The notes under the pieces: generated by a model
Seen by the model: only the letters and a program-made list of their open reading frames with translations
What the model was told of the DNA's origin: nothing
The model's database searches: none
Assembly: GCA_964600365.1 (NCBI GenBank)
Contig: CAZRJG010000009.1
Coordinates: 1 to 55,604 of the forward strand
Reading direction: 5' to 3'
DNA length: 55,604 bases
Source of the DNA: GCA-020352575 sp964600365
GTDB lineage: Bacteria; Actinomycetota; Acidimicrobiia; Spongiisociales; JAENVV01
Part shown: positions 38,993 through 47,663 of the stretch, piece by piece
How positions within the stretch are numbered: the stretch's first letter is position 1
Layout of the letters: each line of letters starts with the position of its first letter
Position numbers and translations under genes: made by a program

Positions 38993-41533
38993 ATGAGGAG
39001 GGCATTCAGGATCCACCACGACGCGGCCCCAGGGGACCGCGTGCAGGTCGTCATCGACTACCTGCCCGACGAGATGACTGCGCTCGGAGATGGCTGGTGG
39101 GGCGCCAATGCCGACGTCGACCTCGACACGCCCTACTACTACCGCGTGGTCGGCGACGATGGCAGCGTCCGACGCATCGACCACGGACGGGCCCGCAAAC
39201 CGCTCGGCGAGTCCACGATCGTGGATCGCTGGCGCCCCGAGGACCCCACACGGCTCGCACGCCACTCGGCGCTCTTCAAGAAGGCCCGGGGACGGCTCTG
39301 GCCCGAGGAGCAGGGCGCCTCCGGGCTCCGCCTCACCATCCGACTCCACGAGCCCTCAGTCCCACCCGGACACCGCGTCGCGGTGTACGGCTCGGACCCC
39401 GCACTCGGCGCCTGGGACGAGGCGCACGCCCTTCCCATGACCGCCAGCCCATTCCCCTGGTGGACCGTCACCACCGACCTCGACCACCCCTCTGAGCCCG
39501 GCGAGTACCGCTATGTCATCATCGATGGCGACGCGACGGTGGTACATCGCGAAGACCGACACCGCCTCCTCCCGGCATGCGAGACCTCGACGATCGTCAC
39601 CGACGAGGAGTACCACGGGCTCGATCCCTGGCGGGGATCCGGCGTGGCGGTTCCCGTGTTCTCGCTCCGGACGCCCGAATCGATGGGCGTCGGCGAGTTC
39701 GCCGACCTCCCCGCGTTCGCCGAGTGGGCCTCGAAGTGCGGGATCGACCTCATCCAGATCCTCCCGATCAACGACACGACGAACGACCACGCGTGGGCGG
39801 ATTCCTACCCCTACGACCCCGTTTCGGTGCACGCCCTCCACCCGCTCTACCTCAGGATCCAGCACCTCCCCGGAGCTGACGACCTCTCGGGGATCATCCA
39901 GGACCATGCCACCCAACTGAACGCCGAGCCCGAGGTCTCCTACGAGGAGGTCATGGCGGCCAAACTCATCCTCCTCCGACAGCTCTTCACGGGTGCCCCA
40001 GACCTCGCGGAGGCGGACGCGTTCGCAGCCGCCGAGTGGGAGTGGCTCGGCCCCTACGCCGTGTGGTGCGCGCTCCGCGACACGTTCAAGACGTCGGACA
40101 TGTCCCGGTGGGGCGAGTACGGGGCCTACGACCCCTCGCTGGTCGAGCAGATGCGCCGCGAACCCGAGGTCCGCTTCTGGTGCTGGGTGCAATACCACCT
40201 CCGGCGCCAACTCGAGGTGGCCGTCGATGGGGTCCACGCGCTCGGCATCGGCCTCAAGGGAGACCTTCCCATCGGGGTGTCCCCCAACTCGGTGGAGACC
40301 TGGACCCAACCCGAACTCTTCCACCTGGGCACCCAGACCGGCGCTCCGCCCGATGACTTCGCCGTGCGAGGACAGAACTGGGGCTTCCCGACCTATGACT
40401 GGGATGCCATGTCCGCCCAGGGCTACCGCTGGTGGCGAGACCGCTTCACGGCGATGGCCCGGTACTGCGACGCCTACCGCATCGACCACATCCTCGGGTT
40501 CTTCCGGATCTGGGAGATCCCCGAGCACGCAGTGGATGGCCTGCTCGGATGGTTCAGGCCCTGCCTCCCGCTCTCCCTCGAAGAGGTGCAGGGTGCGCTC
40601 CCCGACGCTGACATCGACTGGTTGTGTCGCCCCATGGTCGACGTGGAGGTGGTGCGCGGCCGGTTCGGCACTGCCCACGAGGCGATCCGGGCCCGCTGCT
40701 TCACCGGGCCCGACGGCGACCTCCGATTCATCGACGAGTTTCCCGACCAGCGATCGATCCTCGCCGCCTCCGAAGCAGGCGCCTTCGATGAGATTGCCGA
40801 CCGGGCGGCGACCACCCGCCATCTCCTCGACCTTCGCGCCGACGCCCCCCTGATGGTCCGCGACAACGGGTACGCCCCGCGCATCTCGTGGAAGGCGACC
40901 GAGGCATACCGTCGCCTGCCGAGCCACGAGAAGGAGGCGTTCGACGGTCTCGCCGACGACTTCTACTACCGGCGACATATGCGCCAGTGGCACTCGAGCG
41001 GCACGCAGAGCCTCCCGCCGGTGATCGATGCGACCGCGATGCTCCCCTGCGGCGAGGACCTCGGGATGGTCCCCGACATGGTCCCCGACCTCATGCGGGA
41101 AATGGGGATCCTCTCCCTGGAGATCGAGCGCATGCCCAAGCGAATGGGCTCCTGGCGAGCCGATCCCGCACAGGCCCCCTACCTTTCAGTGGTCTCGCCG
41201 GCCACCCACGACATGGCACCGATCCGCCTGTGGTGGGAGGAGGAACGATGGGCGGCCGAGCGCTACTGGTCCGAGGCCATGGGACGCGACGGCGAAGCGC
41301 CGATGGCAGCGACCGCCGAGGTGTGCGAAGCGATCGTGGACGCCCACCTCCGCTCACCGGCGCTGCTTGCGGTGGTGCAACTCCAGGACCTCCTCGCCAC
41401 CGTGGAGGAGGCCCGCCGGGACGACATCCTGACGGAGCGAATCAACTGGCCCGCCGATCGGCACCATCGATGGCGGTATCGATGCCACCTCGAGGTGGCC
41501 GAGCTCCCGGTCCGGGACTGGTCCCGACGCTAG
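38993..41533 (+). CDS. malQ: 4-alpha-glucanotransferase, DPE2-type with N-terminal starch-binding modules
   Basis: An 846-residue GH77 enzyme. Residues about 1-75 and 105-200 look like two CBM20-like modules (the second has IRLHEPSVPPGHRVAVYGSDPALGAWD split across strands). The GH77 barrel follows with the nucleophile Asp near 497 in YRIDHILGFFRIWEIP, acid/base Glu near 687 in CGEDLGMVP and the third Asp near 739 in ATHDMAP. Two starch-binding modules before GH77 is the layout of plant DPE2 and some bacterial MalQ proteins that act on maltose and branched glucans. It should disproportionate malto-oligosaccharides in the cytoplasm. Confidence 0.92.
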   Translation: MRRAFRIHHDAAPGDRVQVVIDYLPDEMTALGDGWWGANADVDLDTPYYYRVVGDDGSVRRIDHGRARKPLGESTIVDRWRPEDPTRLARHSALFKKARGRLWPEEQGASGLRLTIRLHEPSVPPGHRVAVYGSDPALGAWDEAHALPMTASPFPWWTVTTDLDHPSEPGEYRYVIIDGDATVVHREDRHRLLPACETSTIVTDEEYHGLDPWRGSGVAVPVFSLRTPESMGVGEFADLPAFAEWASKCGIDLIQILPINDTTNDHAWADSYPYDPVSVHALHPLYLRIQHLPGADDLSGIIQDHATQLNAEPEVSYEEVMAAKLILLRQLFTGAPDLAEADAFAAAEWEWLGPYAVWCALRDTFKTSDMSRWGEYGAYDPSLVEQMRREPEVRFWCWVQYHLRRQLEVAVDGVHALGIGLKGDLPIGVSPNSVETWTQPELFHLGTQTGAPPDDFAVRGQNWGFPTYDWDAMSAQGYRWWRDRFTAMARYCDAYRIDHILGFFRIWEIPEHAVDGLLGWFRPCLPLSLEEVQGALPDADIDWLCRPMVDVEVVRGRFGTAHEAIRARCFTGPDGDLRFIDEFPDQRSILAASEAGAFDEIADRAATTRHLLDLRADAPLMVRDNGYAPRISWKATEAYRRLPSHEKEAFDGLADDFYYRRHMRQWHSSGTQSLPPVIDATAMLPCGEDLGMVPDMVPDLMREMGILSLEIERMPKRMGSWRADPAQAPYLSVVSPATHDMAPIRLWWEEERWAAERYWSEAMGRDGEAPMAATAEVCEAIVDAHLRSPALLAVVQLQDLLATVEEARRDDILTERINWPADRHHRWRYRCHLEVAELPVRDWSRR

Positions 41534-41709
41534 CCGAGGTCGAGCTCGGCGGACGGGAGTTCGATCTCGTCGGCGTCGAGGTCGATGACGATGGCTGACG
41601 GAACGGCGCTGGCCTCGATCCGCTGCGAGAGCGAAGTCCTGCTTCCGAACGCGCCGATCCTCGCCCGCAGCGCGGAGCCGATGAGAGGGAGTTCGGATTG
41701 TGCGTCCAC
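41530..41709 (-). CDS. Small hypothetical protein, 59 residues
   Basis: A short ORF starting GTG 41709 with a strong GGAGG ribosome site five to six bases upstream, ending in an acidic tail (DLDADEIELPSAELDLG). It converges with malQ and overlaps it by four bases. I recognise no family. The ribosome site and acidic, non-random composition favour a real gene. Confidence 0.45.
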   Translation of the reverse strand: MDAQSELPLIGSALRARIGAFGSRTSLSQRIEASAVPSAIVIDLDADEIELPSAELDLG

Positions 41710-41839
41710 GCGTTCCTCCTCGCAGGGACATCGGGGCAGCGACGCCAGGGGTACGTCGCCCGCTTCCGATCGGATCAGCGATCCTGCCGGGCAGCCTACC
41801 GGCCGCTGCGGTCCGACACCATCAAATGTGCGGACTTTC

Positions 41840-43012
41840 TCAGGCGAAGCGGCGCCGGGCGACGACGACGGCGGCCGCCATCGTGCCGAGCAGGAGCGCT
41901 CCGGCCATGAACGCCGTCGGCGCACCCACTCCGACGAGGGCGATGCCACCCAGTGCCGGACCAATCGTCTGCCCGAGGCGAACCGCCCCGGCACTCACCG
42001 CGATCACCGTGCCCCGGCTCTCTTGGCCCGCTGCCTCCGTGATGCGATCGAGGAGTGGAGCGAACGTGAGGCCCTCGGCGACGCCCCAGATGAGGGCACC
42101 GGCGCCGAGGACGAGAAGGGAGACGGGGCTGCCGAGCACGAGGAAGGACACCGCGAATGCGGCGAGGCCCGTCGTGACGGCCCGGGCCCGCCCGAAGCGA
42201 TCGGTGATCCGCGCCACGTTCAACGAGATCCAGAACGAGATGAGCGAAGGCATCCCGAGGAAGATCCCCCGCGCACCTGCGGAGAGGCCGTATGCCTCCT
42301 CGAGGTGGAACGGCAGCACGGTGAGGATGAGGCCGAAGATGGCGACCATGATCGCCACCTCGAGCACGAGGAGCCCGGAGACCACGGGAGTTCGCAGCAC
42401 CCGAGCCGAGGCGCGGAGTTGGTCGCCCACGCCCAGCGACCCCGAGGGCTCGTCCGAGGGCAGCACGCGGACCGCCGCGATCACGACGACGAAGACGAGG
42501 GGGTAGAGGTAGAAGGGGCCCCGCCAGCCGAGCCAGTCGGCGAGCGCGCCTCCCACCGTCGGGAGGGCGGCGATCCCGGCGGTGAGCGCCGCCGAGTTTC
42601 GTCCGAGCATCCGCACCCGATCGGTCCCCTCCCAGTGGTCTCCGATGAGCACGATCACGAGGTTGATGAGGCCCGCTGCCCCGATCCCCTGGAAGAACCG
42701 AATCACGGCGAGTGCCGCAACGCTCGGTGCGAAGATCGAGGCGGTCCCTGCGACGGCGAACAGGAGCAGACACGGCACGAGCACACGCCTGCGCCCCCAT
42801 CGGTCTGCGAGCACGCCGATGACAGGGGCGAGCAGGATCCCCGGCAGAGTCGCCGAGCCGATGATGAGCCCTGCCGCTGAGGCGGGAGCGTCGAGGGCGC
42901 GGAGGATGTCGGGGATCCCGGGGGCGATGGGGGTGATGATCGTCACCCCGACGATCGAGATCGTGAAGAGGATCCACGAGGGAGGACGGCCGACGGTGGT
43001 CTCGCTGCGCAC
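41840..43012 (-). CDS. MFS transporter
   Basis: A 390-residue major facilitator with about 12 helices. Loop 2 is GVLADRWGRRRVLV, helix 4 has RFFQGIGAAGLINLVIVLIGDHW and the second half has ITDRFGRARAV. It looks like a DHA1-type drug or metabolite exporter. GTG 43012 is set by a TACGCT box six bases upstream; longer readings run into the Rdx-like ORF. Substrate unknown. Confidence 0.87.
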   Translation of the reverse strand: MRSETTVGRPPSWILFTISIVGVTIITPIAPGIPDILRALDAPASAAGLIIGSATLPGILLAPVIGVLADRWGRRRVLVPCLLLFAVAGTASIFAPSVAALAVIRFFQGIGAAGLINLVIVLIGDHWEGTDRVRMLGRNSAALTAGIAALPTVGGALADWLGWRGPFYLYPLVFVVVIAAVRVLPSDEPSGSLGVGDQLRASARVLRTPVVSGLLVLEVAIMVAIFGLILTVLPFHLEEAYGLSAGARGIFLGMPSLISFWISLNVARITDRFGRARAVTTGLAAFAVSFLVLGSPVSLLVLGAGALIWGVAEGLTFAPLLDRITEAAGQESRGTVIAVSAGAVRLGQTIGPALGGIALVGVGAPTAFMAGALLLGTMAAAVVVARRRFA

Positions 43013-43018
43013 CGGAGG

Positions 43019-43024
43019 AGCGTA
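43019..43024 (-). promoter_or_regulatory. -10 box of a leaderless MFS gene
   Basis: Minus strand TACGCT, six bases, then GTG 43012. It lies just past the end of the Rdx-like ORF. Confidence 0.5.
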
Positions 43025-43025
43025 C

Positions 43026-43277
43026 TCAGCGCCCCGCGGTCGACGTCCGGCTACTCGTAGCGGGGCGACCCTCGGCGTGCTTGGTGAACTGGACCTCACC
43101 GGCAACGGTGACAGCGAAGATCCCCCTGCTGCCGGGCTCCACCCACACCGCTTCGATGATGTGCTGGTGGTCCGACAGCAGGTCACCCACCGTCCGCATG
43201 GCACGGCCGACGTGGTCTCAAGAAGCGCAGCAACGCAGTTCGATGACATGCCTGGGGGCCACCGTGATGGTTCTCAT
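43026..43277 (-). CDS. SelW/Rdx-like protein with in-frame TGA at the redox motif
   Basis: Reading from ATG 43277 gives VIELRC-CAS-TGA-DHVGRAM, then DLLSDHQHIIEAVWVEPG and GIFAVTVAGEVQFTKHAEGR. Apart from one TGA (codon 20, 43218-43220) the frame stays open for 83 codons and matches the SelW/SelT/SelH (Rdx) thioredoxin-like family. The TGA falls exactly on the second redox residue, giving CASU where relatives have CxxC or CxxU. It may encode selenocysteine, or be a nonsense mutation or sequencing error in a CxxC gene. The C-terminus is shorter and more divergent than usual. A partial stem (ACCACGTC with GAC-G-GTGGGT) lies after the TGA but is not a proven SECIS. Confidence 0.5.
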
Positions 43278-43310
43278 CGGCTTCTCATGAGCCACTCAGG
43301 GACGTCTCAT
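43271..43310 (+). promoter_or_regulatory. Four direct repeats with an 11-bp period
   Basis: TTCTCAT (43271), TTCTCAT (43282), CACTCAG (43293) and GTCTCAT (43304) recur exactly every 11 bases. Such tandem hexamers are the usual binding pattern of OmpR/PhoB-type response regulators. They lie 54 bases before the secreted-protein gene at 43364 and cover the start codon of the Rdx-like ORF on the other strand. Confidence 0.65.
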
Positions 43311-43363
43311 CCTCGACACGGAGAGTGATCCTCGACGGTGCTCACATCGAAAGGAGACGCACC

Positions 43364-44050
43364 ATGAGGAAGACCATCATTGCGGTCATTGCAGGGATCG
43401 CAGTCGTCGCCGGCGGGTTCTTCGCCGGCACGCTCGTCGACACCGAGACTGCGGTCGCCGCGGAGGACACAACCACCACGGTCGCACCCGACCAGGACGC
43501 CCGGCCCGAGGACGGCCGGTTCGGCGAGCGACGCGGCCCGGAGCGACGCGGCCCCTTCGGCGACATGATCGAGGCGGCCGTCGAGTACCTCGGCATGACG
43601 CCCGACGAGATCAGGGAGGCCCTGGCTGACGGCGGCGTGCTCGCAGACCTCACGGACGATGTGGACGGCCTCGTCGCCGCACTCGTGGCGTCGGTGCAGG
43701 CCGGACTCGATGAGGCAGTTACCGACGGCAAGATCGATGCCGAGCGGGCCGCCGAGATCTCCGAGAACCTCGAGGAACGTGTGACCGAGTTCGTCACCAC
43801 GACGCACCAACGCCCCGAGCGGCCACACGCGGGCTACCACATGCGGGCGGGCGTGAAGGAAGCCGCTGAAGTGATCGGGATCGATGCGAGCGACCTCGCC
43901 GACGGGCTGCGCGACGGCATGACGGTCGTCGAGATCGCCGAGGCGAACGGCGTGAGCGAGGGAACCCTCGTGGACGCACTCGTCGACTCCGCCCGCGAAC
44001 GCATCGCCGAGTGGGTCAACAAGAGCTTCGAGGGTCCGACCGAAGGCTGA
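43364..44050 (+). CDS. Secreted protein with repeated helical motifs
   Basis: A 228-residue exported protein: signal peptide (about 1-30, ending near TAVAAED), acidic linker, an Arg-rich ERRGPERRGPFGD stretch, then repeated units built on (A/V)xExLGMTPDEIREALADG near 75-90 and AAEVIGIDASDLADGLRDGMTVVEIAE near 162-188, each followed by a LVxALV helix. The repeats resemble DUF2680-type or small helix-hairpin motifs found in actinobacterial surface proteins. Function unknown. ATG 43364 has an AAAGGAG ribosome site. The upstream 11-bp repeats suggest control by a two-component regulator. Confidence 0.75.
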   Translation: MRKTIIAVIAGIAVVAGGFFAGTLVDTETAVAAEDTTTTVAPDQDARPEDGRFGERRGPERRGPFGDMIEAAVEYLGMTPDEIREALADGGVLADLTDDVDGLVAALVASVQAGLDEAVTDGKIDAERAAEISENLEERVTEFVTTTHQRPERPHAGYHMRAGVKEAAEVIGIDASDLADGLRDGMTVVEIAEANGVSEGTLVDALVDSARERIAEWVNKSFEGPTEG

Positions 44051-44074
44051 GCACTCCTGATCCACCCACCAACC

Positions 44075-44105
44075 ATCGAGCCCCGGGTCCAACCCGGGGC
44101 TCGAT
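44075..44105. terminator. Bidirectional terminator between convergent genes
   Basis: ATCGAGCCCCGGGT (44075-44088) and its exact complement (44092-44105) form a 14-bp stem with a 3-base loop, placed between the secreted-protein gene (ends 44050) and the leftward gene ending at 44111. Confidence 0.75.
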
Positions 44106-44110
44106 CGCGT

Positions 44111-44617
44111 TCACCCACCGGTGCGGGAACGATCGCGCCGGTGTTGGAGGAGGAGGGCCACGCCGATGCCTCCCCCGAAGATGCCGAAGAAGATCCAGAG
44201 CGGTGGCTCGGTGAGGGTCTCTCGTTCGTTCTCACCGAGCGACTCCGGCGAGATGCTCGTCGGCGCGACCTCGGCGAGGACGTCCGGTTCGAGGAGCCGG
44301 CAGGCGCCCGAGACCCACTCGCCATCCCGCCTGTTCACGAGCACGCCGATGCGCCCCGTTCGATCCCTCCAGTCGCCGGCTGGAAGACGCACGTTCACGA
44401 GCACGCCGCTGGTGAGTGGACCGGAGAACACCTCCTCGACCGCGAACGACACGACGACGTCGGTGCCATCGGCCCGGGTGGCGCCGGCCGTCCCGACGAA
44501 GCTCCCCTGGGAGAGCTGGGCAGTGACCTCCGGGGATGCGCAGTCCTCCTGCGCGCCGAGCGGCATCGCCAGGAGGAGCACGACGAGCACAAGGAGGGTC
44601 ACCGAGGTCGTGCGCAC
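44111..44617 (-). CDS. Secreted protein with C-terminal membrane anchor
   Basis: A 168-residue protein: signal peptide (about 1-22), an extracytoplasmic domain of beta character (SFVGTAGATRADGTDVVVSF, VNVRLPAGDW, GRIGVLVNRRDG), two Cys that could pair (CASPEV and SGACRL), and a C-terminal helix WIFFGIFGGGIGVALLL followed by an Arg-rich cytoplasmic tail. Function unknown. The start GTG 44617 is set by a leaderless -10 box. Confidence 0.7.
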   Translation of the reverse strand: MRTTSVTLLVLVVLLLAMPLGAQEDCASPEVTAQLSQGSFVGTAGATRADGTDVVVSFAVEEVFSGPLTSGVLVNVRLPAGDWRDRTGRIGVLVNRRDGEWVSGACRLLEPDVLAEVAPTSISPESLGENERETLTEPPLWIFFGIFGGGIGVALLLQHRRDRSRTGG

Positions 44618-44623
44618 GACTGG

Positions 44624-44629
44624 AGTCTA
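44624..44629 (-). promoter_or_regulatory. -10 box of a leaderless secreted-protein gene
   Basis: Minus strand TAGACT, six bases, then GTG 44617. Confidence 0.5.
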
Positions 44630-44657
44630 TGGAGTCGTCGGCATCACACCGCCCCGG

Positions 44658-44663
44658 TACGGT
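44658..44663 (+). promoter_or_regulatory. -10 box of a leaderless PD-(D/E)XK gene
   Basis: TACGGT, six bases, then ATG 44670. It forms a divergent pair with the box at 44624-44629. Confidence 0.5.
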
Positions 44664-44669
44664 GGCCCC

Positions 44670-46082
44670 ATGTACGACCAGGGACCCTCCCGGCTCCACA
44701 TCGCCGACGTGCTCCTCGAGGCGGCCTGCCCGGCGAGCAGGCTCCCGGGGCGCACCCGGTCCCCGAGCGCAGCGCTCGATCGGTGGAAGGCGGTCCTCGA
44801 CTGCATCACGCAATGGCACGCCAATGGGGCACCCGCCGATGCCACCCGGATCGAGCACGACCTCCTGGGCGCCTTCGACCCGGTGCAGCGCGAACTGTGC
44901 ACAACGGCTTTCCGGGCCTGGCGGGACCACATCGGCGGGGAGGGTGTCGTCGGCTTCGACCCGGCTTGGCCGTCGGTGACGTCCAGGGACGGGGCGCACT
45001 ATCTCTCGGCCCCCATGCAGGTCGAGATCACCCATGAGGACGGATCGGTCGAGCACATCAAGCTCAAGGCAACCGCCCCGACCTCGGAGGAAGAACGCGC
45101 CGTGGTGACGCTCGGCGGAGAGGGAGGCGTGGACTACTTGGAGGTGCTGCTCGATCCCGGGCAGGTCGACGCCCTCCCCATTGACCCCACGCGCGCTGAG
45201 GCACTCGTGTCCACCCTCTTCGATCTGGCTGGTCGAGAGCGGGAGAAGAGCCCGGAGTACGTCCCGGGCTTCCATTGCTGGCGCTGCCGGCGACTCTCCG
45301 TCTGCTCACGATTCCCCTCGCTCACCAGTGCGCCACCTCCCTCGAACACCCCGAGCGTCGCCCTCTCCAAGACGACGCTCTCGCACCTCGGCCAGTGCGC
45401 CCGCCGGGTGGCATGGAAGTCGCTCTTCCACGTCCCCACACCTACCGATGACGACTTCGGGGGCCGGGCGCTCTCCATGGGCGTCGGGTTTCACGCCGCA
45501 CTCGCCACCGCGCTGCTCGACGACGATCCCGACGGGGTCATGGCGGCGCACGCACAGGGACTTCCCGCATCGGAGCAAGCCGAGTTCCTCGGACTGTGGG
45601 ATGCGCACGTTGCCCTCACGCGGGTGGAGGCACACCCGGTGGACACCACCATCACGGAGCTGCCCATCGGGTGCACCGCGCCGGCATCCGGCGCCGAGGG
45701 CGCCCAGGCGATCACCTTCCTCGGCATCGCCGATGCGGCGGGGAGGGAGGCTGACGGCACCCCAGCCGTCATCGAACATCGCACCACGATGGCATCGATG
45801 CTCCCCCACCTCGAGCAAGAGCTCTACGCGGTCGCGGGCGCTGCAGCCGTCGGGGCGAACCGCATCGCCATCCACCACCACTGGCTCCGCGCCCCCACCG
45901 ACGAGGCATGTACCCGACGGGTGTTCGAGCCAGACGACCTCGTGCGGGCGGCCAAACGCCTCACCGAGGCGGCCCGGGAGATCGCAGGGTGGTCCCGGGA
46001 GGACGCAACCGATGCGCCGTTCGGCATCGGGGCGTGGTGCGAGTGGTGCCCCTACCAGGCGTTATGCGCACGCCACCGATAG
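44670..46082 (+). CDS. PD-(D/E)XK (RecB/Cas4-like) protein with two Cys clusters
   Basis: A 470-residue protein. It contains two Cas4/AddB-like C-terminal Cys patterns: FHCWRCRRLSVCSR near 197-210 and WCEWCPYQALCARH near 456-469. The second half begins SKTTLSHLGQCARRVAWKSLFHVP near 232-255, the usual RecB-nuclease entry with the first cluster Cys; LGIADAAGR and AVIEHRTTM are in the positions of the catalytic D and ExK-type residues, though the classical ExK reads EHR. The first half may be a second, degenerate copy. It could bind a 4Fe-4S cluster and act on DNA ends. No CRISPR or AddA-type helicase is near. Confidence 0.65.
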   Translation: MYDQGPSRLHIADVLLEAACPASRLPGRTRSPSAALDRWKAVLDCITQWHANGAPADATRIEHDLLGAFDPVQRELCTTAFRAWRDHIGGEGVVGFDPAWPSVTSRDGAHYLSAPMQVEITHEDGSVEHIKLKATAPTSEEERAVVTLGGEGGVDYLEVLLDPGQVDALPIDPTRAEALVSTLFDLAGREREKSPEYVPGFHCWRCRRLSVCSRFPSLTSAPPPSNTPSVALSKTTLSHLGQCARRVAWKSLFHVPTPTDDDFGGRALSMGVGFHAALATALLDDDPDGVMAAHAQGLPASEQAEFLGLWDAHVALTRVEAHPVDTTITELPIGCTAPASGAEGAQAITFLGIADAAGREADGTPAVIEHRTTMASMLPHLEQELYAVAGAAAVGANRIAIHHHWLRAPTDEACTRRVFEPDDLVRAAKRLTEAAREIAGWSREDATDAPFGIGAWCEWCPYQALCARHR

Positions 46083-46145
46083 CCCGACACCACCCATGGC
46101 CGCATCGACAAGAATGTGCAGCACCGACCATGGAAGGAAACCCCG

Positions 46146-46526
46146 ATGCGCAGGACCGCACTGCTCTTCATCCTGCTCGCCCTCCTCGTCGCGGCATGCG
46201 GCGACGGCGGTGATGGCGACGTAGCTCCGGCTGACCTCGGCGCGAACGGGGACGCCACCAACGGCGAGACGCTGTTCCTCAGCACCTGCTCAGCCTGTCA
46301 TGGCGCCGATGCGCTCGGCATTGAAGGCTTGGGCAAGCAGCTCGCGGAGTCGGACTTCGTCGCAGCCACCTCCGAGGCCGACCTCTACACGCTCATCGTG
46401 GAGGGACGCCCGTCGGACCACCCCGACAACATCACCGGCGTGGCGATGCCCCCGAAGGGTGGGAACCCGTCACTCAGCGACGAATCGGTCGCCGACATCA
46501 TCGCCTACCTGAAGTCACTCCAGTAG
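46146..46526 (+). CDS. Cytochrome c lipoprotein (class I)
   Basis: A 126-residue single-heme cytochrome c. The signal peptide ends in a LLVAAC lipobox (Cys18), so it is membrane-tethered outside the cell. Heme is attached at CSACH (48-52), and Met101 in GVAMPPKGG is the distal ligand. It should carry electrons between the cytochrome complex and a terminal oxidase or dehydrogenase. ATG 46146 has a GGAAGG ribosome site; the next gene begins immediately after its stop. Confidence 0.87.
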   Translation: MRRTALLFILLALLVAACGDGGDGDVAPADLGANGDATNGETLFLSTCSACHGADALGIEGLGKQLAESDFVAATSEADLYTLIVEGRPSDHPDNITGVAMPPKGGNPSLSDESVADIIAYLKSLQ

Positions 46527-47627
46527 ATGCTCGTCCGGGCGGCGCTGCTCACCGGGCAACACGGTGACCTCGCGATCGGCGAGGTCACCATCGACACACC
46601 CGGACCCCACGAGGTCCTGGTGCGCACCGCCGCCTGCGGACTCTGCCACAGCGATCTCCACGGCCTCGATGGGGAGATCCGCACTCCCATTCCCTCGGTG
46701 ATGGGCCACGAGGCGTCCGGAGTCGTCGAGGCGGTCGGAAGTGCCGTGTCGGACGTCTCGCCCGGTGACCCGGTGGTCGCCTGCATCAGCCAGTTCTGCG
46801 GGTCCTGCCCCGCCTGCGTTCGCCACGAAACCTGGCTCTGCCAACGCCGCGAGCAGCCACCGCTCCACCGCGAGGAACGTGAGACGTCGCGCCTCTCCCA
46901 CGACGGTGCTCCCGCTTCGCAGTTCCTCGGCATCGGTGGCATGGCCGAGGCGTTCCTCGTCCACGAGCGCGCACTCGCCCGCCTTCCCGCCGGAATGCCC
47001 CTCGACGTCGCCGCCCTGCTCGGGTGCGGAGTCCTCACGGGCTACGGCACGGTGGTGAACCGCGCCCGCGTGCGCCCCGGCGAGTCCGTTGTCGTGGTCG
47101 GGTGCGGCGGGGTGGGACTGTCGGCGATCCAGGCGGCCGCGCTCAGCGGTGCAAGCCCGATCATCGCCGTCGATCTCCACGACCATGCCCTCGACTTGGC
47201 CCGTGAGCTCGGCGCGACCATCACGATCAATGCCGCCGAGGAGGATCCACCCAAGATGGTCCGGACCCTCACCGCCGGGGGCGCCGATCACGCCATCGAG
47301 GCAATCGGGCTCCCCACAACGATGGAACAGGTCGTGAACATGGTCCGACCGGGCGGGACGGCGTACATGATCGGGATCGCCCCACTCCCGTCCACGATCG
47401 AGGTGAGTGCCTTCCGGCTCGTGTGGTTCAACCGCGGGATCCAAGGCGTCCTCATGGGAGCCAACCACTTTCGGCGCGACATCCCTGCGCTGGCCAACCT
47501 CTACCTCGCTGGGCGCCTCGACCTCGACCGGTTGCTCACCGAACGTATCCCCCTCGAGCGAGCCGGGGACGGGTTCGCCTCCATGCGCCGGGGGAGTCTC
47601 GGGCGCACCGCCGTCATCTTCGACTAA
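46527..47627 (+). CDS. Zinc-dependent alcohol dehydrogenase (class III-like)
   Basis: A 366-residue medium-chain dehydrogenase with both zinc sites: catalytic Cys37/His61 (AACGLCHSD, MGHEASG) and structural Cys91, 94, 97 and 105 (CGSCPAC...LC). The Rossmann motif is VVVGCGGVGLSAIQ near 187-200. The class III-like form in actinobacteria often uses mycothiol-bound formaldehyde or simple alcohols. It abuts the cytochrome c gene with no spacer, suggesting co-transcription, and the Rex gene follows. Confidence 0.87.
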   Translation: MLVRAALLTGQHGDLAIGEVTIDTPGPHEVLVRTAACGLCHSDLHGLDGEIRTPIPSVMGHEASGVVEAVGSAVSDVSPGDPVVACISQFCGSCPACVRHETWLCQRREQPPLHREERETSRLSHDGAPASQFLGIGGMAEAFLVHERALARLPAGMPLDVAALLGCGVLTGYGTVVNRARVRPGESVVVVGCGGVGLSAIQAAALSGASPIIAVDLHDHALDLARELGATITINAAEEDPPKMVRTLTAGGADHAIEAIGLPTTMEQVVNMVRPGGTAYMIGIAPLPSTIEVSAFRLVWFNRGIQGVLMGANHFRRDIPALANLYLAGRLDLDRLLTERIPLERAGDGFASMRRGSLGRTAVIFD

Positions 47628-47640
47628 ACCACCCCACTTC

Positions 47641-47654
47641 GTGAGCGACGTCAC
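47641..47654. promoter_or_regulatory. Putative Rex operator
   Basis: GTGAGCGACGTCAC fits GTGA-N6-TCAC, the core of the Rex operator (TGTGAACGCGTTCACA in streptomycetes). It lies 9 bases upstream of the rex -10 box, so Rex probably represses its own gene according to the NADH/NAD ratio. Confidence 0.6.
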
Positions 47655-47663
47655 ATTCGGGGG

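Noticed and set aside
44670..46082. CRISPR-associated Cas4
   Set aside because: No repeats, cas1/cas2 or other cas genes; the protein is about twice the length of Cas4.
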